64,000 bases of DNA from Ruegeria sp. A3M17. GTDB lineage: Bacteria; Pseudomonadota; Alphaproteobacteria; Rhodobacterales; Rhodobacteraceae. Both the position numbers and the translations under genes were made by a program. The stretch spans positions 248,001 through 312,000 of the forward strand of contig NZ_QOCF01000035.1 in assembly GCF_003318255.1 (NCBI RefSeq). The letters run 5' to 3'. Positions within the stretch are counted from its first letter, which is position 1. Each line of letters starts with the position of its first letter. The notes beneath the pieces were generated by a model. That model did no database searches. It was not told where the DNA came from and saw only the letters and a program-made list of their open reading frames with translations. Positions 10,210 to 18,206 of this stretch are shown here, piece by piece.

Positions 10210-10998
10210 TCAAAGGTCGAATGTCGCAAAGACCGGTGCGTGGTCGCTGGGTTTTTCCCACCCGCGCGCATCGCGCAGAACGCGGCTGGAGTGCCCCGCG
10301 TTCGAGATATCCTGCGTGGCCCAGACATGATCCAGACGCCGCCCCTTGTCGGCTGCGTCCCAATCGCGGGCGCGATAGGACCACCAACTGTACAGCTGCC
10401 CCTCGGGGACGTCCTGACGGGTTATGTCCACCCATCCGCCCGCGTACTGCGTTTCGGCCAGCGCCTCAACCTCGATCGGTGTGTGCGAAACGACCTTGAG
10501 CAGTTTTTTGTGCGACCAGACGTCGTCCTCGCGCGGTGCGATGTTCAGATCGCCAACCAGAATGGACTTTTCGGGCTTTTCGGCATGGAACCAGTCGCGC
10601 ATATCCGTGAGGTAATCGAGCTTCTGCCCGAACTTCTCGTTCTTTTCACGGTCCGGGATGTCGCCACCGGCGGGGACGTAGAAATTGTGAATGGTGACAC
10701 CATTTTCCAACCGCCCAGCGATGTGGCGGGCGTGGCCGAGACCGGCGAAATCCTTGTCACCGACCTCTTCCATCGGCAGGCGCGACAGGATGGCGACGCC
10801 GTTATACCCCTTCTGGCCCCTTGCAACCATGTGGGTGTACCCCAGTTCGGCAAATCCTTCGGTCGGGATTTTCTCAACCGGAGACTTGCACTCCTGCAAA
10901 CACAATACATCGGGAGCTTCTTCCTGCAGTAATTTCAGCACGATAGGCTCGCGCAGGCGGACCGAGTTGATGTTCCAGGTGGCAAGGGTAAAGGGCAT
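10210..10998 (-). CDS. xthA: Exodeoxyribonuclease III (AP endonuclease)
   Basis: A protein of 262 residues of the EEP nuclease superfamily. The family signposts are in order: LATWNINSVRLR at the N terminus, LCLQECKSP (metal-binding Glu), NFYVPAGGDIPDREK, LVGDLNIAPREDDVW (Asp-x-Asn), RRLDHVWAT and the C-terminal KPSDHAPVFATFDL (catalytic His). ExoIII removes 3' blocks and cleaves abasic sites in base-excision repair in the cytoplasm. It heads a minus-strand run followed after 76 bp by the TPR-thioredoxin gene. The N terminus MPFTLATWNIN matches the usual family start. Confidence 0.94.
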   Translation of the reverse strand: MPFTLATWNINSVRLREPIVLKLLQEEAPDVLCLQECKSPVEKIPTEGFAELGYTHMVARGQKGYNGVAILSRLPMEEVGDKDFAGLGHARHIAGRLENGVTIHNFYVPAGGDIPDREKNEKFGQKLDYLTDMRDWFHAEKPEKSILVGDLNIAPREDDVWSHKKLLKVVSHTPIEVEALAETQYAGGWVDITRQDVPEGQLYSWWSYRARDWDAADKGRRLDHVWATQDISNAGHSSRVLRDARGWEKPSDHAPVFATFDL

Positions 10999-11212
10999 GG
11001 GGGATTCCTCTGTCGCGGTTGGTCGGAGGTTAGCGTGGTGAGGGATGGGGTGCCATAGGAAACGATCGAGGAAGAGCAGCTAAGCGGACAAACCTGCCGT
11101 TCGTTGAGGTAACTCTCCAGATTTAGCCAAACTTGGGAGATTGGGCCAAAGATCACTGTTTTCTCCACCAAGACGCATTACAGTCGGTCACTCGACTAAA
11201 AGACAAGACCGC

Positions 11213-12886
11213 TTATGGATCTGTAACGCTAATTTCGCTTAAAGCTTCACCCGCAGCACTGCTAGGCTGGCTGATACCAAAAATAGTGCTCAGAGTGACG
11301 GCCACGTCTACCGTGGAAACCGGACGGCTGACGCGAGTTGGCTTGATACCTGGACCAGCGAAAATGATTGGAACATGCGTGTCGTAGCGCCAAGGCGATC
11401 CGTGCATTACGGCAATTGGACCTTCCTCGAAGAGAAATGAATAAGGTGTCTGAACAACGTAAATGTCGCCAGAACGTGTCGGGTGATAGTTTCGCCGAAT
11501 GTGCTCCTCAAGGGTATGCCCTCGTTGTTCAGCAAACGGTTCAGTTGGCATCGCAAGCTCAATGCCCGGTGCAGCCATCAAGTTTTCGACGATGCGTCGC
11601 TCGATAACACGCCTATCGGCGCCTGACGCTTTAATGGCGGCATTGTCCAGATATGCGTAAGGACGAAAAAAGAACTGTATTGCGGATTCCACTCCGAACT
11701 CATCGGCGATGACCGAATTCACATCTATCATCAATGCTTCGGTGGAGTTACGGAATGTCGAAAGCCCGGCTTCGGCCATCTCTTCTGGCGCTTCCGGCAT
11801 GCCATGATCGGCGGAAAGAACATAAAGCACATTCGCACGTCCAACCTCTCGATCCATGAACTCAAAGAAATCAGCCAGTGTCTCATCCAAACAACGCACC
11901 ATTTCTTCATTTTCTAGGCTGGATGGTCCGAAGAAATGGTTGGTTGCGTCTACACCTGAAAAACTGATGCTTAGGTAGTCTGGCCATTTATCATCACCAA
12001 GCCCCTCCTCTTTGACTACAGTTTTTGCAAAGTCGGCCGTAATCCGGTCCCCATGCGGCGACAACAGAACCTGCGTGTAATATAGCCCGTCATCCGGAGT
12101 CCCATAGAAATGGGGGAAAGTGCGACCGAAAGTGCCAAGGTTCGTTACGAAGGAGCGTTCCTTTCTTTCCATTAGGTACGGTGCGTCTGAACACTCCGGC
12201 CACCATTCACTTTCGATCTTCGCATCTGCGGGGCGTTTGGAATTCCAATCGAGAACCCAATCTGGATAAGCGTCATAGTAAAATTTACTTGTTTCAAATG
12301 CCCCTGTAGCCGCCGACAGCCATAGAGCTTTTCCAGAATGCCCTGCCATTGCAACCGCCGAACGGTCTTTACCAGATACGGAAAACACTTTTGATCGACC
12401 GGCATTTGCTTTCACCAGCTCGTCTCCGAACGTCGTCGCCAACAAGTTAACGGGAGAACGGCCCGAAGTCACTGCAGCGGCTTGTGTCGGGTCGACTTGA
12501 TCAAGGTTTCCACCGAAGCCTGGAACCGGCAACATCGGGTAGTCCGGATCTTCAATATTGTATCCCAATCGCTCTTCAGCCCTGTTGAACCAGGCATTGC
12601 CAATCATTCCATGCTCAGAGGGATGGGCTCCTGTAGCGAGTGTCGCGTGGCCAACAATGGTTTCGGTGTTGGCGTGACGATGATGAGCGTCGGTGTACCA
12701 GACGCCGCTTTCCATAAGCCTTTTGAAGCCGGCCGCGCCGAAGGCGGCTTCATAACGAGAAATCAAGTCTCCGCGCAGTCCGTCAATTGTGATTTGCACA
12801 ACGAGTCGGATGTCTTCCGTTGCACTAGCTGCCGTCGTGGAAATTGAAAAAAGGAGTGTTGAGACGATGGCAAATGATCGCTGCAT
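11213..12886 (-). CDS. PafA-like alkaline phosphatase, secreted
   Basis: A protein of 557 residues with a signal peptide (MQRSFAIVSTLLFSISTTAASA). It is an alkaline-phosphatase-superfamily enzyme: Asp35 in ITIDGLRGD, the nucleophile most likely Thr76 in HANTETIVGHATLATG, and Asn97 in HGMIGNAWF. Later come the metal ligands in SGVDATNH, VLSADHGMPEAP and MHGSPWRYDTHVPIIFAGPG. The Thr/Asn pair is that of PafA-type phosphatases, which release phosphate from many monoesters and need no induction by low phosphate in some bacteria. No convincing PHO box was seen upstream. Base composition is visibly less GC-rich than in the neighbours, with more AAT/AAA codons, which may mean horizontal acquisition. 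Transcription from the next gene upstream is blocked by the terminator at 13021-13048. Confidence 0.87.
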   Translation of the reverse strand: MQRSFAIVSTLLFSISTTAASATEDIRLVVQITIDGLRGDLISRYEAAFGAAGFKRLMESGVWYTDAHHRHANTETIVGHATLATGAHPSEHGMIGNAWFNRAEERLGYNIEDPDYPMLPVPGFGGNLDQVDPTQAAAVTSGRSPVNLLATTFGDELVKANAGRSKVFSVSGKDRSAVAMAGHSGKALWLSAATGAFETSKFYYDAYPDWVLDWNSKRPADAKIESEWWPECSDAPYLMERKERSFVTNLGTFGRTFPHFYGTPDDGLYYTQVLLSPHGDRITADFAKTVVKEEGLGDDKWPDYLSISFSGVDATNHFFGPSSLENEEMVRCLDETLADFFEFMDREVGRANVLYVLSADHGMPEAPEEMAEAGLSTFRNSTEALMIDVNSVIADEFGVESAIQFFFRPYAYLDNAAIKASGADRRVIERRIVENLMAAPGIELAMPTEPFAEQRGHTLEEHIRRNYHPTRSGDIYVVQTPYSFLFEEGPIAVMHGSPWRYDTHVPIIFAGPGIKPTRVSRPVSTVDVAVTLSTIFGISQPSSAAGEALSEISVTDP

Positions 12887-12976
12887 TTATGACCTCATAG
12901 AACTACCCAATTCTCTGAATACCAGCATCTGGGTCCACCGGCTACTGAGGGTCACTAAAGATGCGTTTTTGAACTT

Positions 12977-12996
12977 CCGCTTTGGGCTCGAACCGG
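12977..12996. repeat. Imperfect inverted repeat upstream of the phosphatase gene
   Basis: CCGCTTTGGGCTCGAACCGG reads as an imperfect palindrome (three outer pairs, one mismatch, then three inner pairs including one G-T). It sits between the terminator at 13021-13048 and the phosphatase start at 12886. It resembles a kind of short dispersed intergenic element I associate with roseobacter genomes, but there is only this one copy in the window, so the assignment is weak. Confidence 0.3.
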
Positions 12997-13020
12997 ACAT
13001 TCGTTCACACCTGCCGCCCC

Positions 13021-13048
13021 AAAAAAAGGCCGGGCCATAAGGCCCGGC
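13021..13048 (-). terminator. Rho-independent terminator of the response-regulator gene
   Basis: Read on the minus strand, a perfect 8-bp stem GCCGGGCC / GGCCCGGC (13029-13036 with 13041-13048, loop ATAA) is followed by seven T residues (the A run 13021-13027). It lies about 105 bp after the stop of the response-regulator gene and separates it from the phosphatase gene. Confidence 0.85.
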
Positions 13049-13152
13049 AGTCCAACAGGGAGGTGCATGTCATAACCCGGACATGCGCGGGTTGGGAGTA
13101 CTCTAATTACACATCCAGAGTATCACTTTGATCCACGTCAATCCACCCGGAG

Positions 13153-13839
13153 TTACGAGACCAAGCGATATCCGCCCGATTCTGTGACCAAAAGGCGCGC
13201 GTTCGATGGATCAGGTTCGATCTTTTGGCGCAGACGATAGATGTGGGTTTCCAGCGTATGTGTGGTGACACCGGCGTTATAACCCCAGACCTCGTGCAGC
13301 AGGACGTCGCGGGCGACCACGCCATCTGCCGAGCGGTACAGGAACTTGAGAATGTTGGTTTCTTTCTCGGTCAGGCGGATCTTTCGATCCTCTTCGGTGA
13401 TCAACATCTTCATCGCCGGCTTAAAGGTATACGGCCCCAACACAAAGACCGCGTCTTCGGATTGTTCATGCTGGCGCAACTGCGCGCGGATGCGGGCCAG
13501 CAAGACCGGAAATTTGAACGGCTTAGAGACGTAATCATTGGCACCGGCATCCAAACCCAGAATGGTATCTGCGTCGCTGTCATGGCCGGTCAGCATCAGG
13601 ATCGGGCTTTTGACGCCTTGTTTGCGCATCAGACGGCACAGCTCACGACCGTCCGTATCCGGCAGACCGACGTCCAGAATGACCAGATCGTAAATCGCCT
13701 CGCGTGCGCGCTCCATGGCGGATTGACCGTCTGCCGCTTCGAACACGTCGAAATCCTCGGTCATCACGAGTTGCTCGCTGAGCGCCTCGCGCAGATCTTC
13801 ATCGTCATCCACCAGCAGGATTTTCTTGAGCTGAGCCAT
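13153..13839 (-). CDS. OmpR-family two-component response regulator (CenR-like)
   Basis: A protein of 228 residues. Residues 1-120 are a receiver domain with the acidic pair Asp11/Asp12, the phosphoacceptor Asp56 in LVILDVGLPDTDGRE and Lys106 in YVSKPF. Residues 130-228 are an OmpR-type winged helix (KIRLTEKETNILKFLYRS...THTLETHIYRLRQKIE). The whole sequence resembles CenR, the cell-envelope regulator essential in Caulobacter and Rhodobacter; this identification is from memory and should be treated as inference. The ATG at 13839 was chosen because a strong AGGAGG lies seven bases upstream; an earlier in-frame start adds an atypical leader. No histidine kinase is adjacent, so it is an orphan in this window. 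Confidence 0.92.
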   Translation of the reverse strand: MAQLKKILLVDDDEDLREALSEQLVMTEDFDVFEAADGQSAMERAREAIYDLVILDVGLPDTDGRELCRLMRKQGVKSPILMLTGHDSDADTILGLDAGANDYVSKPFKFPVLLARIRAQLRQHEQSEDAVFVLGPYTFKPAMKMLITEEDRKIRLTEKETNILKFLYRSADGVVARDVLLHEVWGYNAGVTTHTLETHIYRLRQKIEPDPSNARLLVTESGGYRLVS

Positions 13840-14000
13840 GTCCGGTCCTCCTAAGCCTTTTCCACCATTTGCGTGCGGAAGATGCAATCAACAAGATTTA
13901 CTGCAATGGTCTCACGCCCTCGTGTCTGACGCAGAGGAATTGTTTCACTTTTTCTTCTGTTCGGGTTAGACGAAGACCAACACGTTATAGGGTAACATAG

Positions 14001-15095
14001 ATGAGTCTTATCCCCGATATCTCGGAATTACTGGCACGGGCCCGCGCGGATTTGCGCATGGGCGTTCCAGTCGTATTGACTGATGACAGCGGATTCAGCG
14101 TCATAGCGATTGCGTCTGAGACATTAAGTGCGCAGCGGCTGGCCGATTTGCGGAGTTTCGAAGGCCAACCCGTGGTCGCAGTTACCGTAAGACGCGCCGA
14201 AACGCTGAAGGCGCGCGCCTATGATGGCGATCTCGCACGGGTAATCATCCCATCGGACACTGACATCGCATGGGTTCAGGCCGTTGCCGACCCCTCGGAT
14301 GATCTGAACACCCCGATGAAGGGCCCCCTAATGTCCGAACGTCAGGGTAGTGCCAATCTGCACCGTATTGCCATCGCTTTGACGAAGTCCGCACGCCTCT
14401 TGCCGACCGCCGTGGTGGTTCCCATTGATGACGGTCGCGATTTTGCGGTGGCACACGGCCTGACCTGCATCGACCATACCCGCGCTGCACCGCATCTGGC
14501 AGATCGAAGCGCCCTGCACGCGATTGCAGCCGCGCGCCTGCCGATGGAAGTGTCCGAGGCCGGTCGGCTGCACGTTTTCCGCCCCGAAGATGGCGGAGAA
14601 GAACACTATGCCGTAGAAATCGGTCGCCCGGACCGAAGCAAACCTGTGCTGGCCCGTTTGCATTCGGCCTGTTTCACGGGCGACTTGATGGGCAGCTTGA
14701 AATGCGATTGCGGGCCCCAGTTGCGCGGAGCGCTGGCCCAGATGGGGTCTGAGGGCGCGGGCGTGTTGCTGTATCTCAACCAGGAAGGGCGCGGTATCGG
14801 CCTTGCCAACAAAATGCGGGCCTATTTCCTGCAGGATCAGGGCTTTGACACGGTCGAGGCCAATCACCGATTGGGATTCGAAGACGATGAACGCGATTTC
14901 CGACTGGGCTCGGACATTCTGAAAGAACTTGGTTTTTCGTCGGTTCGGTTACTGACAAACAACCCGGCGAAAATCGCGATGATGGAACAGACAGGCATCG
15001 CAGTGACCGAAAGGGTGCCGCTGAAAGTGGGTGAAACGGCCCATAACCGGGGATATCTGGCAACCAAGGCCGCGAAATCAGGCCATTTGCTGTGA
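14001..15095 (+). CDS. ribA: GTP cyclohydrolase II
   Basis: A protein of 364 residues. The C-terminal 175 residues form the GTP cyclohydrolase II domain. The zinc ligands are Cys224, Cys235 and Cys237 in HSACFTGDLMGSLKCDCG, and YLNQEGRGIGLANKM (about 258-272) and NHRLGFEDDERDF follow. The enzyme converts GTP to 2,5-diamino-6-ribosylamino-pyrimidinone phosphate, the first step of riboflavin synthesis. The N-terminal 190 residues are extended beyond a minimal RibA but do not show the DHBP synthase motifs of RibBA, so they are probably structural or regulatory. No FMN riboswitch was recognised upstream. The stop overlaps the start of the next gene (GTGA). Confidence 0.93.
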   Translation: MSLIPDISELLARARADLRMGVPVVLTDDSGFSVIAIASETLSAQRLADLRSFEGQPVVAVTVRRAETLKARAYDGDLARVIIPSDTDIAWVQAVADPSDDLNTPMKGPLMSERQGSANLHRIAIALTKSARLLPTAVVVPIDDGRDFAVAHGLTCIDHTRAAPHLADRSALHAIAAARLPMEVSEAGRLHVFRPEDGGEEHYAVEIGRPDRSKPVLARLHSACFTGDLMGSLKCDCGPQLRGALAQMGSEGAGVLLYLNQEGRGIGLANKMRAYFLQDQGFDTVEANHRLGFEDDERDFRLGSDILKELGFSSVRLLTNNPAKIAMMEQTGIAVTERVPLKVGETAHNRGYLATKAAKSGHLL

Positions 15096-15592
15096 CCCCC
15101 GACGATCTGGTTCTTACGCCTCACGGTGTTCGGTTTGCCGGGCGTCTCTTTCCGTGTTCGATCGGAAAAGGCGGCCTGACAGATGACAAGCGCGAAGGCG
15201 ATGGGGCAACGCCAATCGGGGTACATCACATTGTCGGCATGCTGTTTCGGCCGGACAGGCTCACTGCTCCGGCCTCATGGGCCATCCCCATAGGCCCCGG
15301 CGACCTTTGGTCTGATGACAGCGCGGACAGCCACTATAATCAGATGGTCAGCGCGCCCTATGCGCCCAGCCACGAAAAGCTGCGGCGCGCGGATCCTTTG
15401 TATGATCTGGTGCTGATCACCGACTGGAACTGGCCTAACTCTGTGTCAGACCGGGGATCAGCCATTTTCCTTCACCAATGGAGACGCCCCGGCTACCCGA
15501 CCGAGGGCTGCGTCGCGTTTCGCCGAGACCATCTGCATTGGATCGCGCGTAGAGTTTCCCCCGGAACGCGTCTGATTATCCCGCAGGTTTGA
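15092..15592 (+). CDS. L,D-transpeptidase (YkuD-fold) family protein
   Basis: A protein of 166 residues with a YkuD-type catalytic core: His128 in IFLHQWRRPGYP and the nucleophile Cys140 in TEGCVAF. YkuD enzymes make 3-3 peptidoglycan cross-links or attach proteins to the wall. There is no signal peptide or membrane segment, which is odd for a periplasmic enzyme; members of this short cytoplasm-like group are of unclear function. The start is a GTG that overlaps the ribA stop (GTGA), so translation is probably coupled to ribA. The 3' end overlaps the opposing yggS-like gene by 17 bp. Confidence 0.82.
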   Translation: MTPDDLVLTPHGVRFAGRLFPCSIGKGGLTDDKREGDGATPIGVHHIVGMLFRPDRLTAPASWAIPIGPGDLWSDDSADSHYNQMVSAPYAPSHEKLRRADPLYDLVLITDWNWPNSVSDRGSAIFLHQWRRPGYPTEGCVAFRRDHLHWIARRVSPGTRLIIPQV

Positions 15593-16235
15593 CCCTCTCG
15601 CCAAAGATGGCGGACCCCACGCGCACGTGGGTGGCACCCAACGCAATCGCCTGCTCGAAATCACCGCTCATCCCCATCGACAAGCCCGGCAACCCGTTGC
15701 GTTCGGCAATTTTGGCCAGCAACGCAAAATGCAGCGAGGGTTCTTCTTCAACTGGTGGAATTGCCATCAATCCCTGAACCGGCAAATCCAGTTCGCGGCA
15801 CTCGGCGATGAAGGCGTCCGCATCTGCCGGCATGATCCCTGCTTTCTGTTCTTCTTCTCCGGTATTGACCTGGATGAACAGATCCGGACATTGGCCAAGC
15901 TCTTGCGCCAGCCGCGCCAGTGTTTTGGCCAGCTTGGGCCGATCCACCGAGTGAACCGCGTTGAACAGCTCCATTGCCTGCCGGGCCTTGTTGGTTTGCA
16001 GCGGTCCGATCAAATGCAGGTCTATCCCTGAGAATTTCTCCTTAAAGCCCGGCCATTTTTCGGCCGCTTCCTGCACACGGTTTTCCCCGAAACAGCGGTG
16101 GCCATGGCCTAGCACAGCCTCAACACGTTCATTCGGCTGGACCTTTGAAACCGCGATCAGCTTTGTCGATCCCGCAAGTCGTCCGGCGGCGGATTCGGCC
16201 TTGGCGATGCGGGCAGTGATGTCGTGCAGCGACAT
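15576..16235 (-). CDS. yggS: YggS/PROSC-family pyridoxal-phosphate homeostasis protein
   Basis: A protein of 219 residues with the fold of the alanine-racemase N-terminal domain. Lys31 in LIAVSKVQPNERV is the PLP-binding lysine; HLIGPLQTNKARQA, FIQVNTGEEEQKAG and LSMGMSGDFEQAIALGATHVRVGSAIFG are the other family signatures. It binds and buffers PLP in the cytoplasm and keeps B6 and amino-acid pools balanced; it has no known catalytic activity. The ATG at 16235 fits the usual N terminus MSLHDITARI. It is a single gene converging on the L,D-transpeptidase gene. Confidence 0.94.
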   Translation of the reverse strand: MSLHDITARIAKAESAAGRLAGSTKLIAVSKVQPNERVEAVLGHGHRCFGENRVQEAAEKWPGFKEKFSGIDLHLIGPLQTNKARQAMELFNAVHSVDRPKLAKTLARLAQELGQCPDLFIQVNTGEEEQKAGIMPADADAFIAECRELDLPVQGLMAIPPVEEEPSLHFALLAKIAERNGLPGLSMGMSGDFEQAIALGATHVRVGSAIFGERVKPAG

Positions 16236-16280
16236 GGATTTCCTCTCTCTGCTTTGGGGCAGGAAAACACCAAGTCCGCT

Positions 16281-16314
16281 CAAAAGAAAAGGGCAGGTCC
16301 GAAGACCTGCCCTT
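16281..16314 (-). terminator. Rho-independent terminator of the porin gene
   Basis: On the minus strand a perfect 11-bp stem AAGGGCAGGTC / GACCTGCCCTT (16289-16299 with 16304-16314, loop CGAA) is followed by TTTTCTTTTG. It lies 22 bp after the porin stop codon, as expected for a strongly expressed outer-membrane protein. Confidence 0.92.
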
Positions 16315-16336
16315 AAACTTTGTGGTTTAGCTCAAC

Positions 16337-17362
16337 TTAGAAGTTGAACTGAGCACCGAAGTCGGCACGTACTTGGCTGTCGCCGTCGCCACGCTTCTGT
16401 TGGCCGAGACCACCGCGCAGCGATGCACCGCCGCCCAGGTCGTACTTAACGCCGATACCATATTGCTGGTTGTCGTCATCCGCCGAACCGTCACCGTAAG
16501 CGGCGGTCAGAGTGGTTGCCGCGCCAAGGTTGTAGGCCAGCGACAGACCGTATGCGGTGCCGTTGCGATCGTCGTTTACAACGTCATCGTCAGCTACAAA
16601 CACAGTACCCGAGAAGTCACCGAATTCTGCACCCAGGGTCAGAACGGTCAGCGACTGCTTTTCGCTGCTGCTGTTCACGTTCGCCTTGGTCTGACCATAG
16701 GCCAGTGCAGCGGTGATGTTGTTGAAGTTGTAGGTTGCGCTGATGTCCCAACGGTCTGCGTCCTGCGCAACACCGTCAAAAGCAATAGTTGCCTGGTCAT
16801 ATGACGCGCCGAATGCGAAATCGCCAACTGCGTACTGGAAGAACACAGCGTTCGAACCCGAACCGGTCGACGAGTAGGCCAGGAAGCTATAGTCAACGCC
16901 CGAGTACTGACCGATGAAGGATTCCAGGCCAGGCTCGTTACCGTAGTAGTTCGCCAGGTTGTCGAAGGAACCCGCAACGTTGCCGGCGTCAACACGCAGA
17001 CCACCGTAGATGACCGAGAAGCGTGCGCCGTTCAGGCCAGCCGAGTTGGCTTCGCCGGTGTCGGCGTTTTCGTCAGCCTGCAGACGAACACGAGCCGAGA
17101 ACTCAACGCCGCCATCGGTTTCTGCGGTGCCGTCGATGTTCAGACGGAAACGCGAGACCAGGATGGTGCTGTCGGTTTCGACGTTCGCGGTGCCATCAGC
17201 AATGATGTCGCCGTTTGCGTCTGTGGTGAAGTTGTTTACGTCACCGGTACGGTCTTCAAGGTAGCCAATACCAAAACGACCATAGCCGCTGAATTTAACG
17301 TCGGCCGCTGCAACACTTGCGGTTGCGATCAGAGCGGTCGATGCGAAGAGAACTTTTTTCAT
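16337..17362 (-). CDS. Outer-membrane porin (Rhodobacter type)
   Basis: A protein of 341 residues with a signal peptide (MKKVLFASTALIATASVAAA) followed by DVKFSGYGRFGIGY, the typical first beta-strand of a trimeric general porin. The rest alternates short amphipathic strands with Gly/Asp-rich turns. It ends in QVRADFGAQFNF, whose terminal Phe is the BAM recognition signal. It should form a diffusion pore for small hydrophilic solutes. The ATG at 17362 has a GAGGG ribosome binding site; the frame is open far upstream but only this start gives a signal peptide. A good terminator follows, and the 5' leader contains a 12-bp direct repeat (17399-17422). Confidence 0.93.
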   Translation of the reverse strand: MKKVLFASTALIATASVAAADVKFSGYGRFGIGYLEDRTGDVNNFTTDANGDIIADGTANVETDSTILVSRFRLNIDGTAETDGGVEFSARVRLQADENADTGEANSAGLNGARFSVIYGGLRVDAGNVAGSFDNLANYYGNEPGLESFIGQYSGVDYSFLAYSSTGSGSNAVFFQYAVGDFAFGASYDQATIAFDGVAQDADRWDISATYNFNNITAALAYGQTKANVNSSSEKQSLTVLTLGAEFGDFSGTVFVADDDVVNDDRNGTAYGLSLAYNLGAATTLTAAYGDGSADDDNQQYGIGVKYDLGGGASLRGGLGQQKRGDGDSQVRADFGAQFNF

Positions 17363-17398
17363 CTTGTTTCCCTCGGTTTCAAAAGTTTTTCTACTCGA

Positions 17399-17422
17399 CA
17401 CATGCCTCAGCACATGTCTCAG
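17399..17422. repeat. 12-bp tandem direct repeat in the porin leader
   Basis: CACATGCCTCAG at 17399-17410 is followed without a gap by CACATGTCTCAG at 17411-17422, one mismatch. It lies 36 bp upstream of the porin ATG. Direct repeats near one helical turn are the usual shape of OmpR-type operators, so it may be a regulator site; that is inference. Confidence 0.45.
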
Positions 17423-17645
17423 CACGGGAACCGTTTCGCTCGGATTGCCCCCAAAGCGCAAGCTTGCCTTAAATGTGAAGGGTGCATTGACCCCAAATTG
17501 GTGCAAGGATGCCACAGTCGATATTTGGGGATTAAACTGCCGTCCACACTGACATGTGTAACAAGAATAGGGTTGTTGCTGAACTGGACCTTGTCTAGGA
17601 GTAACACGTAACAAAGTAGACCAAGTGAAACAGGACCAGTCGACA

Positions 17646-18134
17646 ATGCGCCTGCAGACGATTTTCGGTTTGACCATAATGACTGCTGCCGTGTCGGCCT
17701 GCGGACAGAATCAGAGTGCGGCTCCGAATCCCGCATTGCTGTATACAGATAGCACACGTACAGAAGAACGAGAGCTGAATGATCCAGAACGCTCAACAAT
17801 CTGGGATGTGTTCAACCGCGGGAATGCTGAACAGATCGTCAATGTGAATCGGTATTTGTGGGCCGCCTCACTGGATGTGTTGAATTTCCTCCCAATTCAG
17901 GAAGTTGATCCATTTACCGGCGTGATCGTAACCGGTTACGGCACGCCGCCTGGTGGCGGACGTTCTTATCGCGCGACCGTGCATATAAGTGACCCGGCTC
18001 TGGCGGCGCGGTCGCTTTCGGTGGCACTGCAAAGCAGCGGAGGCGCTCCGGTCAGCGCTGCAACGGCGCGGGCGGTCGAGGATGCGATCCTGAACCGCGC
18101 ACGCCAGTTGCGCATTGCGGACAACAAACTCTAG
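17646..18134 (+). CDS. DUF3576 family lipoprotein
   Basis: A protein of 162 residues starting with a lipoprotein signal (MRLQTIFGLTIMTAAVSAC), so Cys19 is the likely lipid-modified residue. After it come STIWDVFNRGNAEQIVNVNRYLW and ASLDVLNFLPIQEVDPFTGVIVTGYG. These match DUF3576, an outer-membrane-associated family of alphaproteobacteria whose function I do not know. The ATG at 17646 was chosen because it yields the lipobox; a GTG seven codons earlier is possible. The gene is divergent from the porin gene and ends at a clear terminator before leuS. Confidence 0.85.
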   Translation: MRLQTIFGLTIMTAAVSACGQNQSAAPNPALLYTDSTRTEERELNDPERSTIWDVFNRGNAEQIVNVNRYLWAASLDVLNFLPIQEVDPFTGVIVTGYGTPPGGGRSYRATVHISDPALAARSLSVALQSSGGAPVSAATARAVEDAILNRARQLRIADNKL

Positions 18135-18161
18135 CCACCCGCCGAAAATCACAATATTACC

Positions 18162-18186
18162 ACGCCGGGCTCACGCCCGGCGTTTT
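18162..18186 (+). terminator. Rho-independent terminator between the DUF3576 gene and leuS
   Basis: A perfect 9-bp stem ACGCCGGGC / GCCCGGCGT (18162-18170 with 18175-18183, loop TCAC) is followed by TTTTC. It lies 27 bp after the DUF3576 stop and 20 bp before the leuS ATG. No leucine-codon leader peptide was seen in front of it, so it is taken as a plain terminator. Confidence 0.85.
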
Positions 18187-18206
18187 CATTCACGAAGGAC
18201 CGCACA

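Noticed and set aside
12980-13000. tRNA T-arm-like GGTTCGAGCCC on the minus strand
   Set aside because: No acceptor, D or anticodon arms can be built around it.
13065-13093. Second hairpin (AACCCG / CGGGTT) downstream of the response-regulator gene
   Set aside because: The stem is short (6 bp), has a competing pairing with GCATGT / ACATGC and no T tract; the better terminator is at 13021-13048.
13840-14000. FMN riboswitch before ribA
   Set aside because: The gap is too short and the conserved RFN stems are not visible.
18162-18206. Leucine attenuator in front of leuS
   Set aside because: There is no leader peptide with Leu codons and no alternative pairing; the stem is well placed as terminator of the DUF3576 gene.
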